NCBI RefSeq assembly: GCF_051106095.1
Contig: NC_135792.1
Location: 13,077,501 to 13,141,500 of the forward strand
Direction: 5' to 3'
Source of the DNA: Pogona vitticeps
Taxonomy: Eukaryota > Chordata > Lepidosauria > Squamata > Agamidae
DNA: 64,000 bases
The position numbers were made by a program, and so were the translations under genes. A model generated the notes under the pieces. That model had not been told where the DNA came from. It saw only the letters and a program-made list of their open reading frames with translations, and searched no databases. This document shows, piece after piece, positions 54,095 to 64,000 of the stretch (its first letter is position 1; the number at the start of each line of letters is the position of its first letter).

Positions 54095-54913
54095 CAAATC
54101 TCTAATGTTTACTCAAGGATCAGGGATCACATGCAAACACATCTATACATGTGTTGTGGGAATATTACATCATCTGCTTCCTATTTCCCAAGAGTTCATG
54201 GCAAAATCTGAGGCCAAGGGAAAGGTTATTGTGCTGTCAAGGGGGAGAACTTATGATGTTATTTCAGAGAGGATATGCTGCAAAACAATAGCCCAGATCC
54301 TCTTCCCTAGTTTCACTAGCAGAGCACAAACAATGTAATTTCTGGAGGTGAATTGCCCCAAGTTAAGAAATCACCTTAGACATTATCAAACTGAATTGCA
54401 TGACTCAGCATGCAACTGATAATTTCTACAGTGATTTAACTTGGGGGCAGTTTGCTCAAAAAGTTATTTGATTTGCATAGCTAAGCAAGAGGATTTTGGC
54501 CAATATGTATGTTTTTGTGTGTGTGCAAGCATTTAACAGTGACACAGAAAATATGGGAAAAAAATTTTGCACTAATTTCTAGACAAATCTTATGTGCTCA
54601 ACAAACATACAGATCTTTGAGTTTAGTCTGTGAGCCCTTGGGGCAGTTGGATGTAGAAAGGAAATTAAGGTCATCACACATGTGAAAATCAAATCTTCTC
54701 CTCTTCCAGCACTCTTAGGTCTGAGATTTTGTCTCCTTGCCTGGAGATGCAGGGAAACACAGCAGCAGTTCCCAGAATCTTCAGCCAGCACCGAGATCTG
54801 CCAACCCTCGTGTACATACATACATGTGCACAAATGCATCTACATGCACATACACACATTCTAGCAAACCTGACATATATCTAGAGATATTATTTTACTT
54901 AGGATGAGACCAG
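54095..54913. other. No recognised feature
   Basis: Unique-looking sequence with short CATA-rich stretches near 54810-54855. Confidence 0.45.
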
Positions 54914-54915
54914 TA

Positions 54916-55452
54916 CCAGGCGACTGGGCGTATAAGACGACCCCCCCCAACATTTCCACTCAAAATGTAGAGTTCGTTATATACTTGCCATATAAGACTA
55001 CCCCCTCTTCCGCATGCGTGATTCTGCTTTGGCTGCATCATGGGGAGATTTCGTTTTGCCGCTTTTGGTTCCTTTCGCTGGGAGAGAGCGAGGGTTTGCT
55101 GGAAGAAGGACAGCATCGGCGCTGAACAGCTGACTGTCAGGAACCAGCAGAGAGGCGGCAGCCATCTTGGAGAGGCAGCAGCCATTTTGAGAGGCAGCAG
55201 CCATGTGGTCGCATCTCAAAATGGCTGCCGCCTCTCTGCTGGTTCCCAACAGTCAGCTGTTCGGTGCTAGAGTCAGGCTGTTCCCAGGCTACCAAGGAGG
55301 AGCTCGGTCTACTTGGTCTTACTACCAGGTAAGTGACTTCGCTGGGAGAGAGGGAGGGTTTGCTGGAAGTGCACTTGGCATATAAGATGCCCCCCCACTT
55401 GGAGGCATGTTTTTCAGGGCCAAAAAGTCATCTTGTACGCCGGCAAATACGG
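54916..55452. mobile_element. TA-target miniature element ('GTATAAGACGAC' family)
   Basis: Flanked by TA (54914-54915 and 55453-55454). GGGCGTATAAGACGACC on the left mirrors GTCATCTTGTACGCCGG and AAATACGG on the right. The interior holds a long inverted repeat (CAGCAGAGAGGCGGCAGCCA near 55143 and its inverse near 55222-55245) and a direct repeat GAGGGTTTGCTGGAAG at about 55090 and 55355. Confidence 0.8.
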
Positions 55453-55454
55453 TA

Positions 55455-55586
55455 ACTGTTTGGCCTTCCATTCTTGTAATTAATCTGCTAAACACCTATA
55501 TTTCTAGACTTTAGAGAAGATTTCTATGGCTAATTCTCCTTAGAAAAAGAACACTTTAGGAGGTGCTGCAAGATCGGTCTTTATAT
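55455..55586. other. Short spacer, no recognised feature
   Basis: Nothing identified. Confidence 0.4.
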
Positions 55587-55790
55587 AATTCTGTGCCATC
55601 AAATCAATTCTGACATGGCAACCTTTTTCAGTGTTTTTTTTAAGTTGAGATAACTTCAAAGTGATTTACCGTTCTCTTCTTTTGAGGTGCCCTGGGACTG
55701 TGCTACTTACCCAAGGCCACACAGGCTGGCTCTTCTGGGGTGCACAGTGGGGAACTGAACTCCCAAGCTAACTCAGTGAGCTATCCATAT
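55587..55790 (-). mobile_element. tRNA-derived SINE, nearly complete
   Basis: On plus, GTGCCATCAAATCAATTCTG, GAGGTGCCCTGGGACTGTGC, ACCCAAGGCCACACAGGCTG, TGGGGAACTGAACTCCC (inverse B box) and TCAGTGAGCTATCC (inverse A box). The most complete copy of this family in the window; TATATCTC repeats follow its head. Confidence 0.8.
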
Positions 55791-56688
55791 ATATCTCTAT
55801 ATATCTCTATATTTATTCGCAGTGTCAAAGCCAGCTTTGGATAATCTTTTAAGGCTCCTATGTGGTCACAGAGATTAATGGGGTATCAGGGTAAAGCACA
55901 GTGTTGCCAAAAAGAGCAGTTTTGCCAATCCCCACAATCCAAAAAAAATCTGCAGGGGGAGCCCATCAATCCAGCTTCCAGTTTTTGAACTCTTTGTTAC
56001 CTATTGGTTTTAAGTGCATTATTTCCGTTGAGAGAAAGGAATGCTACATAGTTACCTGCTTAGGTGCAGAGGAGTTAGGGAATATTTAGAAATGCTGCAA
56101 CTGCTCAGGATGTGAACATGTGTTGAACCACTCTACAAATATGCTATAAAGTACCAAAAGCAGCAATGTTCATCAAAGCAGTGCTGTTTGCGAAGAAAGG
56201 GCATTTAACTTTTGTTGGTCCTGGTGTATTCGAATCAAATCTGCTTCCTGCCCAAAGCTGCAGGACAGCAGGTGGGTATGGGACCTTTACTTCTTCTTGT
56301 CTAGCGCTAACAGTAGGGAGAAGACAAATTAGATGTGAGAAGCAATATAGGGACCAAAATATGAAACTGTCCTTGGGTACTGCTCCAATAAAAATTCCCA
56401 GCCCACCAAGACTGCCATGACATTTCACCAAAATTCTGTCCATCGTGTCTATTGGGGATGAACTATTTGGATTTGGGGGGGGGGGACTTCAGCTCTCAGA
56501 ATTCTCAAAGCATTCCTCAGACAGAGTTCTGGGAATTCAGTCTGACGACCCACATCTTCAGACACCTAATCTTCAGTAGAGCTTACTCTTCCAAGGTTGC
56601 ATTTTAGGCCTTCCTTTCCTGCCACAATGTATCATGGGAGGAAGCTGCCATAGTGCTTCCTAGGTATCATGGATATTTGGGGAGCACT
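55791..56688. other. No recognised feature
   Basis: Unique-looking sequence with a short TATATCTC tandem at its start and a G run near 56475. Confidence 0.45.
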
Positions 56689-56696
56689 CTGCAAAG

Positions 56697-56826
56697 CAGT
56701 GGTTCCCAACCTTAGGTTATCCAGGTATTCTTGAACTGCAGTTTCCAGAAGTCTTCAGCTATGCTGGATGGAGTTCCTGGGAGTTGCAGTGCAATAATAC
56801 CTGAACTACCCAAAGTAGAACCACTG
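56697..56826. mobile_element. hAT-type foldback element
   Basis: CAGTGGTTCCCAACCTTAGG and inverse end AGTAGAACCACTG, arms TTGAACTGCAGTTTCCAGAA / GGGAGTTGCAGTGCAATAAT type. Flanks CTGCAAAG and CTCTAAAG (6 of 8), an older copy of the 50223 family. Confidence 0.85.
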
Positions 56827-56834
56827 CTCTAAAG

Positions 56835-57404
56835 GGCAGTGAGACTAGGACAGAGAGCAACATTTTCTAATGTGCTCAATAAGTTACTTTCCAATGGCAT
56901 TTAAAAGCATTTTATGGGCATTTTGAAGTTTCCACCCCCTCAGGTTTTATGCCACTCTCTTACCAGTCCTAAGCTGTTTTTTTAATTAAAAAAAACATAA
57001 CAAAAAGCAATGAGCAGCACTCGTTGCAATGAGGTTTTTCTTCCAAGTACAAAAGACGAATGCCAAAGGGTTACTTTGCAAATACTACAAAGAGAAACAG
57101 GAACTGATCTCTCCATGATGTTTTTCTGCATCAAAAAGAGAATGGCAAAATTCTAAATCCTTTCAACACTGAACTCCATGTATGGTTGCCTCCACAATGT
57201 TAGAGGTAAATTAAAAAACAAATGCCCAAATGAGATAATTCCTACAGAATATTTTATAATACACAAATAAGGAGCTGACTCTCTGTCTCAATTAGATTGA
57301 ATATCTTGAAATCCCACCTGCATTCTCTTCTCGTGTCATATCGTGTTGTAGGATTTGGAGAAGTGGTGGGGGTTCTTTCTGTGCTCATTTCGAACATATA
57401 TGTT
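56835..57404. other. No recognised feature
   Basis: AT-rich unique-looking sequence. Confidence 0.45.
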
Positions 57405-57406
57405 TA

Positions 57407-57944
57407 CCATATTTTTCCAGGTATAAAACATCCCCACGTATAAGACGCCTCCCACTTTTCTAACCCAAAGTTAAGAAATCAGTGTTTTAAACAGAAAACA
57501 TTTTACTTAGTAATTAGGTAACATTTACATAACAATACTGTCATATTAATAAAAGGAACAACAGATAAAAAGAACAACAGGTAAGTTTGGCCCTGGAGTT
57601 CAAAACTAAGCAGGACAAAGGCTAATAGAGTTTTGTCAAGAGAACAAGCTGGTCATCACAAACACTCTCTTCCAACAACACAAGAGGCGACTCTACACAT
57701 GGACATCACCAGATGGGCAATACCAAAATCAGATTGATTATGTTCTTGTTGGTTTGTTCAGCATCAGCTGATGTCACTTACATAAGCCTCATGATTAGAG
57801 GAAGCCTGTTTGCAAAGGCCAGGTATGGGCAGTTTCGCAATTGCATGGTTCTCTCCTCGGCTTACTTCCATGTATAAGACGACCCTCAATTTTTAGTCTA
57901 AAGATTTTAGACAAAAGCATCATCTTACACATGGAAAAATACGG
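57407..57944. mobile_element. TA-target miniature element with a BovB fragment inside
   Basis: Ends CCATATTTTTCCAGGTATAA and CACATGGAAAAATACGG are inverted, with TA on both sides (57405-57406 and 57945-57946). Subterminal GTATAAGACGCC and GTATAAGACGACC blocks tie it to the 54916 family. The middle (57570-57790) is BovB sequence. Confidence 0.82.
57570..57790 (+). mobile_element. BovB LINE endonuclease fragment
   Basis: QENKLVITNTLFQQHKRRLY then TWTSPDGQYQNQIDYVLV match the endonuclease C-terminal part of BovB. Short, lying within the TA-target element. Confidence 0.8.
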
Positions 57945-57946
57945 TA

Positions 57947-59129
57947 CTTCCATGTTCTTCATAGTTCGTACTAGAGCCAGGCACAAACCAGCAGTTCGGT
58001 GGTTTGTGCTAGTTTGGCTGATGGACACACAGCTAGCTGTTCTGTGGTTCAGTGTCCTACCCCTTCTGGCAGGTGCCCACTGACAAGTGCCTGTCAGCCA
58101 AAATGGCACAAACTGCTGAACTGGCAGTTTGTGCCCATCTCTGGTTCACACACTTTTCCCGTTGACTAACGTCTCTACACAATTTTTTTTTGAAAAAATA
58201 CATGCTTCACTTGTGTGAATGGGTGTGAGCAGCCGTGTCTGCAGGAGAATGTGGAAGGAGAATAGATACAGATTATGGAACATTTTCTATACACAGAACA
58301 CATATCCAGGTTTTGCAGCATGTTTCTACTGATTTCACTACTGCCACACATTTAGTGCTAGCTAAAGGTTTAATTCTTTGGGATTTTGCTGACCTTCATC
58401 ATTCAGCTTTCCAGGTTCCTATTATTGGGAATCTTTCCTCGCCTCTTAATCCTTCTGAATTCACACTTGCACACATTTCTTGAACGGCAGCTTGCTTAAT
58501 TTGTGCAAACTCCACTGTACAGCTTTCTTCTCTCCTCTTTTTTTTTAAACAATGCCACAAAATATCTCACCATGTTAAAGAACAAGGAGAATAATTTTGA
58601 GAATTTCCAGCCTGTCAAGGAAAGACAATGAAGGAAGTACAAAGCTATTCTTCTTCCATCTTGGCCCTATTTTTACAAGAGTGGCTTAGCCCAGTTGTTA
58701 GTGCCATTGTGTTAGCATTTTTGCCGTGCCATGTTCTTGCTTTACAGAGTGAGCATAAACAAGGAGGAGGCACTAAATTAAGCTCTGACAGCCAGTACTG
58801 GATGTAGCCACTTGGCCTATAAATAAGCAGTGATCACCTCCATTTTATTGAACTCATTTTCTAGGCAAGCAAAGACCACAAGATTCCCCAGCAAATTTTC
58901 CCTTTCCACTGGCTAGCAGTGCTGCAGGTGTCAGGCATGACAGATTTACAGTCTATTCATTCCTGGGAACAAAAACCCTGCCATAGCTGGTCATGGAACA
59001 CACCACCAGTTAGGTGGGAAGATAACAGCAGCAATACCTCACTTCTCTATTCAGCTCTCTCAAGCAAACACTATATTGGAAGATAATAAATGTTCCTGGT
59101 TTGTATGTCATGAGTAATTTCTGAAAACA
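57947..59129. other. No recognised feature
   Basis: Unique-looking sequence. The GTTTGTGC/GCACAAAC pairs near 57975-58130 form a loose inverted repeat. Confidence 0.4.
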
Positions 59130-59131
59130 TA

Positions 59132-59424
59132 CCATGTTTCCCCGAAAATAAGATAGGGTCTTATATTAATTTTTGCTCCAAAAAAACGCTTTAGGGCTTA
59201 TTTTCAGGGGATGTGTTATTGTTTTTTCATGTACAACAATCTACATTTATTCAAACACAGTCATGTCATCTTCTTTTGGTTGCGACACAATTCTGCAGAA
59301 TGGTGGAGGGTGGGGTTTCAGTTAACTGGGGCTTATTTTCGGGGTAGGGCTTATATTACGAGCATCCTGAAAAATCATACTAGGGCTTATTTTCAGGTTA
59401 GGTCTCATTTTCAGGGAAACAGAA
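59132..59424. mobile_element. TA-target miniature element ('CCGTGTTTCCCC' family)
   Basis: CCATGTTTCCCCGAAAATAAG after TA (59130-59131). The right end ATTTTCAGGGAAACAG is mirrored but eroded. It shares the AGGGCTTATTTTC and ATCATACTAGGGC blocks with 5912-6845 and lacks its GC-rich core. Confidence 0.8.
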
Positions 59425-60004
59425 TAGTCCACATTACAGCAGTTCTACGGCTGTGAAATTAAGAAGGATTAATGCAATCATAGCCATGCTTCGTCAGAAT
59501 TAAGCCCCAGTGAATTTAATGCAAGGGTGGACCACCTGGTTTCTGTCGAAGGCCACAATCCCTCTGGAGGTTGTATACTAGCAGTAGATACACTGTCAGA
59601 AATGGAGGGAGACATGGCCGGTGCTTAGAGTGGCCAGAGCTGGCGAATATATGAGCATATTCTGTATCAGCGTTTTGGGATGGGGCGCATTGAATGTTTT
59701 ACACATTATCAGTTTTGTATTAGGGAATAAAAACTTGACATTGCAGATGCTTCTAGCCTTTTAAATATCATTGCAGTGATCTGCAGTTCAGATGGTAGCC
59801 AGCATGCTCTTGAGGTACTCCATTGTTGGAAAGATGAACTACTGGATAGCTCAGTGTTTTATGAAGATACCTCAACCTACTTCTCTTTGTTTCATTTAAA
59901 AAAATACTGCCCCATAGTGAAAAGGAACTTTCTGAGTGGTGTACAAACAACCAGGATATAAAATTACAGACATCAACAACAAAATCAACAATTGAACTTA
60001 ATAA
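59425..60004. other. No recognised feature
   Basis: Unique-looking sequence up to the BovB copy. Confidence 0.45.
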
Positions 60005-62175
60005 TAAGCATGAAATATATACAGTCAGCAAGAACAAGACCTGGAGCTGATTGTGGCTCTGATCATCAGCTTCTTATAGCAAAATTCAAACTTAAACTGA
60101 AGAAAGTAGAAAAAAACTACAGGACTAGTCAGGTACAGTATAATCTAAACCACATCCCTTATGAATACACAGTGGGAGTGAAGAACAGATTTAAGGAACT
60201 CAATTTGGTGGACAGAGTGCCTGAAGACCTATGGATGGAGGCTCATAACAGCAACAAAAACCATCCCAAAGAAAAGGAAATGCAGGAAAGCAAAGTGGCT
60301 GTCCAGCAAGGCCTTAGAAATAGCAGAGAAGAGAAGGGAAACAAAATGCAAGGGAGATAGGGAAAGTTACAGAAAATTGAATGCAGACTTCCAAAGAGAC
60401 AAGAGGGCTTTTAAATCAATATTGCAAAGAAAAAGAGGATAATAATAGAAAGGGAAAAACCAGATATCTGTTCAAGAAAATTGGAGATATTAAAGGAACA
60501 TTTCGTGCAAAGATGGACATGATAAAGGACAAAAATGTCAGGGACCTCAAAGAAGCAGAAGACATCAAGAAGAGGTGGCAGAAATACACAGAGGAATTAT
60601 ACCAGAAAGATCTGGATGTCCCGGACAACCCAGATAGTGTGGTTGCTGACCTAGAGCCAGACATCCTTGAGAGTAAAGTCAATTGGGCCTTAGAAAGCAT
60701 GGCTAAAAACAAGGCCCGTGGAAGTGATGGCATTCCAGTTGAACTATTTAACATTTTAAAAGATGATGCTGTTAGGGTGCTACATTCAATATGCCAGCAA
60801 GTTTGGAAAACTCAACAGTGGCCAGAGGATTGGAAAAGATCAGTCTACATCCCAATCCCAAAGAAGGGCAGTGCCAAAGAATGCTCCAACTACCGTACAA
60901 TTGCACTCATTTCACACGTTAGCAAGGTTATGCTCAGAATCCTCCAAGGCAGGCTTCAGCAATATGTGGATGGAGAACTCCCAGAAGTACAAGTTGGATT
61001 TCGAAGGGGCAGAGGAACTAGAGACCAAATTGTTGACATGCACTGGATTATGGAGAAAGCCAGAGAATTCTAGAAAAACATCTACTTCTGCTTCATTGAC
61101 TATGCAAAAGCCTTTGATTGTGTGGACCACAGCAATCTATGGCAAATTCTTAAAGAAATGGGAGTGCTTGATCACCTTATCTATCTCTTGAGAAATCTGT
61201 ATGTGGGACAGGAAGCAACAGTTAGAACTGGATATGGAACAACTGGTTGGTTCAAAATTGGGGAAAGAGTATGACAAGGCTGTATATTGTCTCCCTGCTT
61301 TTTTAACTTATATGCAGAATACATCATGTGAAAGGCAGGACTGGATGAATCCCAAGCTGGAATCAAGATGGCTTGAAGAAATATCAGCAACCTCAGATAT
61401 GCAGATGATATCACTCTGATGGCAGAAAGTGAGGAGGAATTAAAGAACCTCTTAATGAGGGTGAAAGAGGAGAGGGCAAAAATAATCTGAAGCTCAACAT
61501 CAAAACAACTAAGATCATGGCCACTGGTTCCATCACTTCCTGGCAAATAGAAGGGGAAGATATGGAGGCAGTGACAGATTTTACGTTCCTGGGCTCCATG
61601 ATCACTGCAGCTGGTGACAGCAGCCATGAAATTAAAAGATGCCTTCTTCTTGGGAGGAAAGCGATGACAACCTAGACAGCATCTTAAAAAGCAGAGACAT
61701 CACCTTGCTGACAAAGGTCCGCATAGTCAAAGCTATGGTTTTTCCAGTAGCGATGTATGGAGGTGAGAGCTGGACCATAAAGTAGGCTGCCTGCCAAAGA
61801 ATAGATGCTTTTGAATTGTGGTGCTGGAGGAGACTCTTGAGAGTCCCCTGGACTGCAAGGAGAGCAAACCTATCAATTCTAAAGGAAATCAACCCTGAGT
61901 GCTCACTGGAAGGACAGATCCTAGAGCTGAGGCTCCAATACTTTGGCCATCTCATGAGAAGAGAAGACTCCCTGGAAAAGACCCTGATTTTGGGGAAAAT
62001 GTGAAGGCAAGAGGAGAAGGGGACAACAGAGGACGAGATGGTTGGACTGTGTCACCGAAGCGACCAACATGAATTTGATCAAACTCCAGGAGGCAGTGGA
62101 AGACAGGAGGGCCTAGCGTGCTCTGGTCCATGGGGTCACGAAGAGTTGGACACAACTTAACGACTAAACAAAAAA
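60005..62175 (+). mobile_element. BovB (RTE) LINE, long 5'-truncated copy
   Basis: It begins within the endonuclease (SARTRPGADCGSDHQLLIAK), then linker and RT: NKARGSDGIPVELFNIL near 60710, SNYRTIALISHVSKVMLRIL near 60890, VQVGFRRGRGTRDQIVDMHW near 60990, CFIDYAKAFDCVDHSNLW near 61090, QGCILSP-like near 61280, NLRYADDITLMAESEEEL near 61390-61440 (YADD intact), and the C-terminal LWCWRRLLRVPWTARRANLS near 61815 with LQYFGHLMRREDSLEKTLIL. The 3' end GTCACGAAGAGTTGGACACA, AACGACTAAAC plus an A-rich tail fits BovB. Stops occur (for example after KAREF near 61071) and frame shifts near 61300-61700, so the copy is dead though fairly well preserved. Confidence 0.92.
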
Positions 62176-62739
62176 AGCATGAAACTGACAGATATGGTAA
62201 TAAAGATACAATATGTGGTTATAGGAAAAGGATCAGTTTTCCACTGCAATATTTTACATTGTGTGATGTAAACATGACAAAAATAGCTTGTTGCCCTACT
62301 TAAATACTGCAGGTGAAAACTTTTAATGGAGCTGGAGAATCCTCAGGATGCTTTCCTGCCATGCTGCAATGGTCTGAATTGGTAGGCTTTCTTAACATGC
62401 CTAGGCATATTTAACATTCTTAAGAGTCTTTTCCTTTAGGAAAACAAAAATACTCAGGATCTTACAGTTAAAACACAATCCTCTCCATAGCAGTAATAGA
62501 TGTACTTACTGAATTCTGATTCTGCAGATGGTTGAGGATTTCTTTTGTCTGTTTGGATAAAAAATTCCAAGATTTGCAAAAAAAAAATTTCATACATTTG
62601 ATGCAAAGAGCTTGAGTTGTTTTTTTTTTAATGCAAACATGAGGGAAACAACAGCAACAGATTAATCCTTCCGAAGCCATCCTCAATTGCTGACCCCCAG
62701 CTACTACATACACTTTCTGAATTTGTATATGCAGTTCCA
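62176..62739. other. No recognised feature
   Basis: Unique-looking AT-rich sequence after the BovB tail. Confidence 0.45.
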
Positions 62740-62905
62740 CTTCTATTGATAGACTCACCCTCCATGAATTTATCTAATTCCTTTTTCAAACCATCTAAGT
62801 GGCCATGTTGCCACCTCTTTGGGCCACAAATTCCATAAATTAATTACACATTGTAAGGCTTTTCACTTAATGCTCTTCCATTCAGTACATTTCCTAAAAT
62901 GTCCC
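62740..62905 (-). mobile_element. CR1/L3-type LINE 3'UTR fragment
   Basis: TCCATGAATTTATCTAATTCC, CTTTTTCAAACCATCTAAG and CACAAATTCCATAAATTAAT are the reverse-strand signature of the CR1/L3 3'UTR. Old. Confidence 0.65.
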
Positions 62906-63277
62906 TGTTAGAGAAAGGCACTTAAAACAAAGCTAAAATTATTATCTCATACAACATTGAGCTAGGGATATATTGCGCCCGCATTGTTTTCATCACGGCT
63001 TCAAAGGCAAGCAGTCTTTTGAAAATTACTCCCAATAGCTCCATTTAATCGCCACGTTTTCTGACACGCAGGGAAAAACATTGCTTCCGTTAATCTACCT
63101 TGTTAAAGCTGGAGTAGCTTCACTCCAAACAGAAGCCGCTCCCTTGTCACCTTGCCCTCAGATAGCTACCCTTCATGAGAGGCAGGAATATTAACATTTC
63201 AATAGTACATAACACATTCAGCCAAATGTTCTGAGCTGCTCTCCACATTAGCTATATCTTTGCCACTTTAACATCCT
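62906..63277. other. Candidate conserved noncoding region
   Basis: Non-repetitive, balanced sequence with several ATTA cores (CCATTTAATCGCCACG, CCGTTAATCTACC near 63090) and no coding frame. Conservation is untested. Confidence 0.35.
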
Positions 63278-63557
63278 CAATTACAGCAGCTCCACTGGCT
63301 GCCAATCCATTGCTGGGCAGAATTCAAAGTGTTGGTTCCAGCCTATAAAGCCCTGAACGGCTCAGGCTCCAGGTATCTCAAGGGCCACATCTCCCTTTAT
63401 GAGCCTGCTTGGGTGTTAAGATCATCAGAAGAGGCCATTCTCTCGATCCTGCCATCTTCCCAGGTACATTTGGGAGAGGGCCTTCTCTGTTGCTGTTCCC
63501 AGACTTTGGCTGGCCCCATCTTTGCTGTCTTAAAGACCTTCAACTATATGGGGAAGT
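63278..63557 (+). mobile_element. L2-type LINE 3' end
   Basis: LHWLP-like start, then AEFKVLVPAYKALNGSGSRY and a YLKGHISLYEPAWVLRSSEE stretch, the C-terminal end of squamate L2 ORF2. It stops abruptly where the R4-like LINE begins. Confidence 0.82.
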
Positions 63558-64000
63558 AAACATCAAAAGAGGAGTATTTCAGTGGGATTGGTGTTTAACA
63601 TCTCACTAATCCCCATGTCAATCACCTTAAATAAAACTAGATTGAGCTACCATATATCAGAACAACCTGGAAAAGTCAATCATCTCTTATACATGGATGA
63701 CCTAAAACTATATGCAAAAAGTTCCACAGAGACAGAATCACTGCTAAACACAGTGCAAAGTTTAGTGAAAATATCCAAATGAAATTTGGAATTGACAAAT
63801 GTGCAGCTCTGTCTATGCACCGTGGCAAGATCCAAAAACTAGATGGAATAGAGTTTAAAAATGGCAATATTATAAAATCACTCTCAAGTGATGGAAAGTA
63901 TAAATATCTTGGAATACTAGAAGCAGATAACATTGTGCACAGAAAATTTAAAGAACTGAGAGAAAGAGCATATATCAGAAGACTCTGGAAAATCTTAAAA
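63558..64000 (+). mobile_element. R4/Dong-like LINE, continues past the window
   Basis: After an 'IKRGVFQ' start, NKTRLSYHISEQPGKVNHLL and YMDDLKLYAKSSTETESLLN show the RT catalytic block with YMDD near 63690, followed by a KCA...YKYLGILEAD thumb. The block style fits R4 clade (Rex6/Dong) elements. A frame change near 63780 shows decay. The remainder is outside the window. Confidence 0.75.

Noticed and set aside
53656-54211. Pro/Ser-rich frames of 90-115 codons
   Set aside because: Inside a hAT element with perfect target duplication; composition only.

Overview
This window reads as nuclear DNA of a squamate reptile (lizard or snake). The reasons are the mix of repeats: Sauria-type tRNA SINEs with BovB-like tails, BovB/RTE, L2, CR1 and R4-like LINEs side by side, a DIRS-type element, a Gmr1-like Ty3/Gypsy element, many hAT and TA-target (Tc1/mariner/pogo-type) miniature elements, and abundant long microsatellites and G/C runs. 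I found no convincing host protein-coding exon, rRNA, true tRNA or CRISPR. The window is best read as an intron or intergenic stretch. The species cannot be fixed from the sequence alone.

Layout. 0-9 kb: an old CR1 LINE, a tRNA SINE, a (TTTC)n tract, and a non-LTR LINE (4.1-7.4 kb) split by two miniature DNA transposons inserted at TA sites. 9.2-15.9 kb: a nested structure, in which a young 5.5-kb Gmr1-like LTR retrotransposon sits on the minus strand inside a TA-target miniature transposon, within its internal minisatellite. Its two 525-bp LTRs differ at only two positions and it carries one 1272-codon frame. 16-23.7 kb: repeat-poor sequence with AT-rich, single-copy-looking blocks that may be conserved noncoding DNA. 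23.7-27.9 kb: a hAT miniature element directly abutting a tandem array of about 655-bp units with a 1311-bp dimer (higher-order) period. 28.4-34.5 kb: an L2 LINE (minus strand), a compound tetranucleotide tract, RTE and L2 fragments and a miniature transposon. 34.5-42 kb: sparse repeats, a large foldback element, two hAT elements with perfect 8-bp target duplications, and CR1 and RTE 3' ends.

42.8-49.1 kb holds a broken DIRS-type (tyrosine-recombinase) retroelement on the minus strand. It keeps inverted terminal repeats and a likely internal complementary region, contains a solo LTR with a 5-bp target duplication, and has a TA-target transposon inserted in its outer repeat. 50-52.5 kb is a CR1 LINE (minus strand) with a nested Sauria SINE and a hAT remnant. 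53.7-60 kb carries several more miniature transposons, one with a BovB fragment inside it. 60-62.2 kb is a long BovB LINE remnant. The window ends in an L2 3' end and the start of an R4-like LINE that runs off the edge.

There is no gene pathway here. The biology is the history of mobile DNA: autonomous LINEs and the SINEs that use their tails, non-autonomous DNA transposons, and LTR/DIRS fossils, nested so that relative ages can be read from who interrupts whom.
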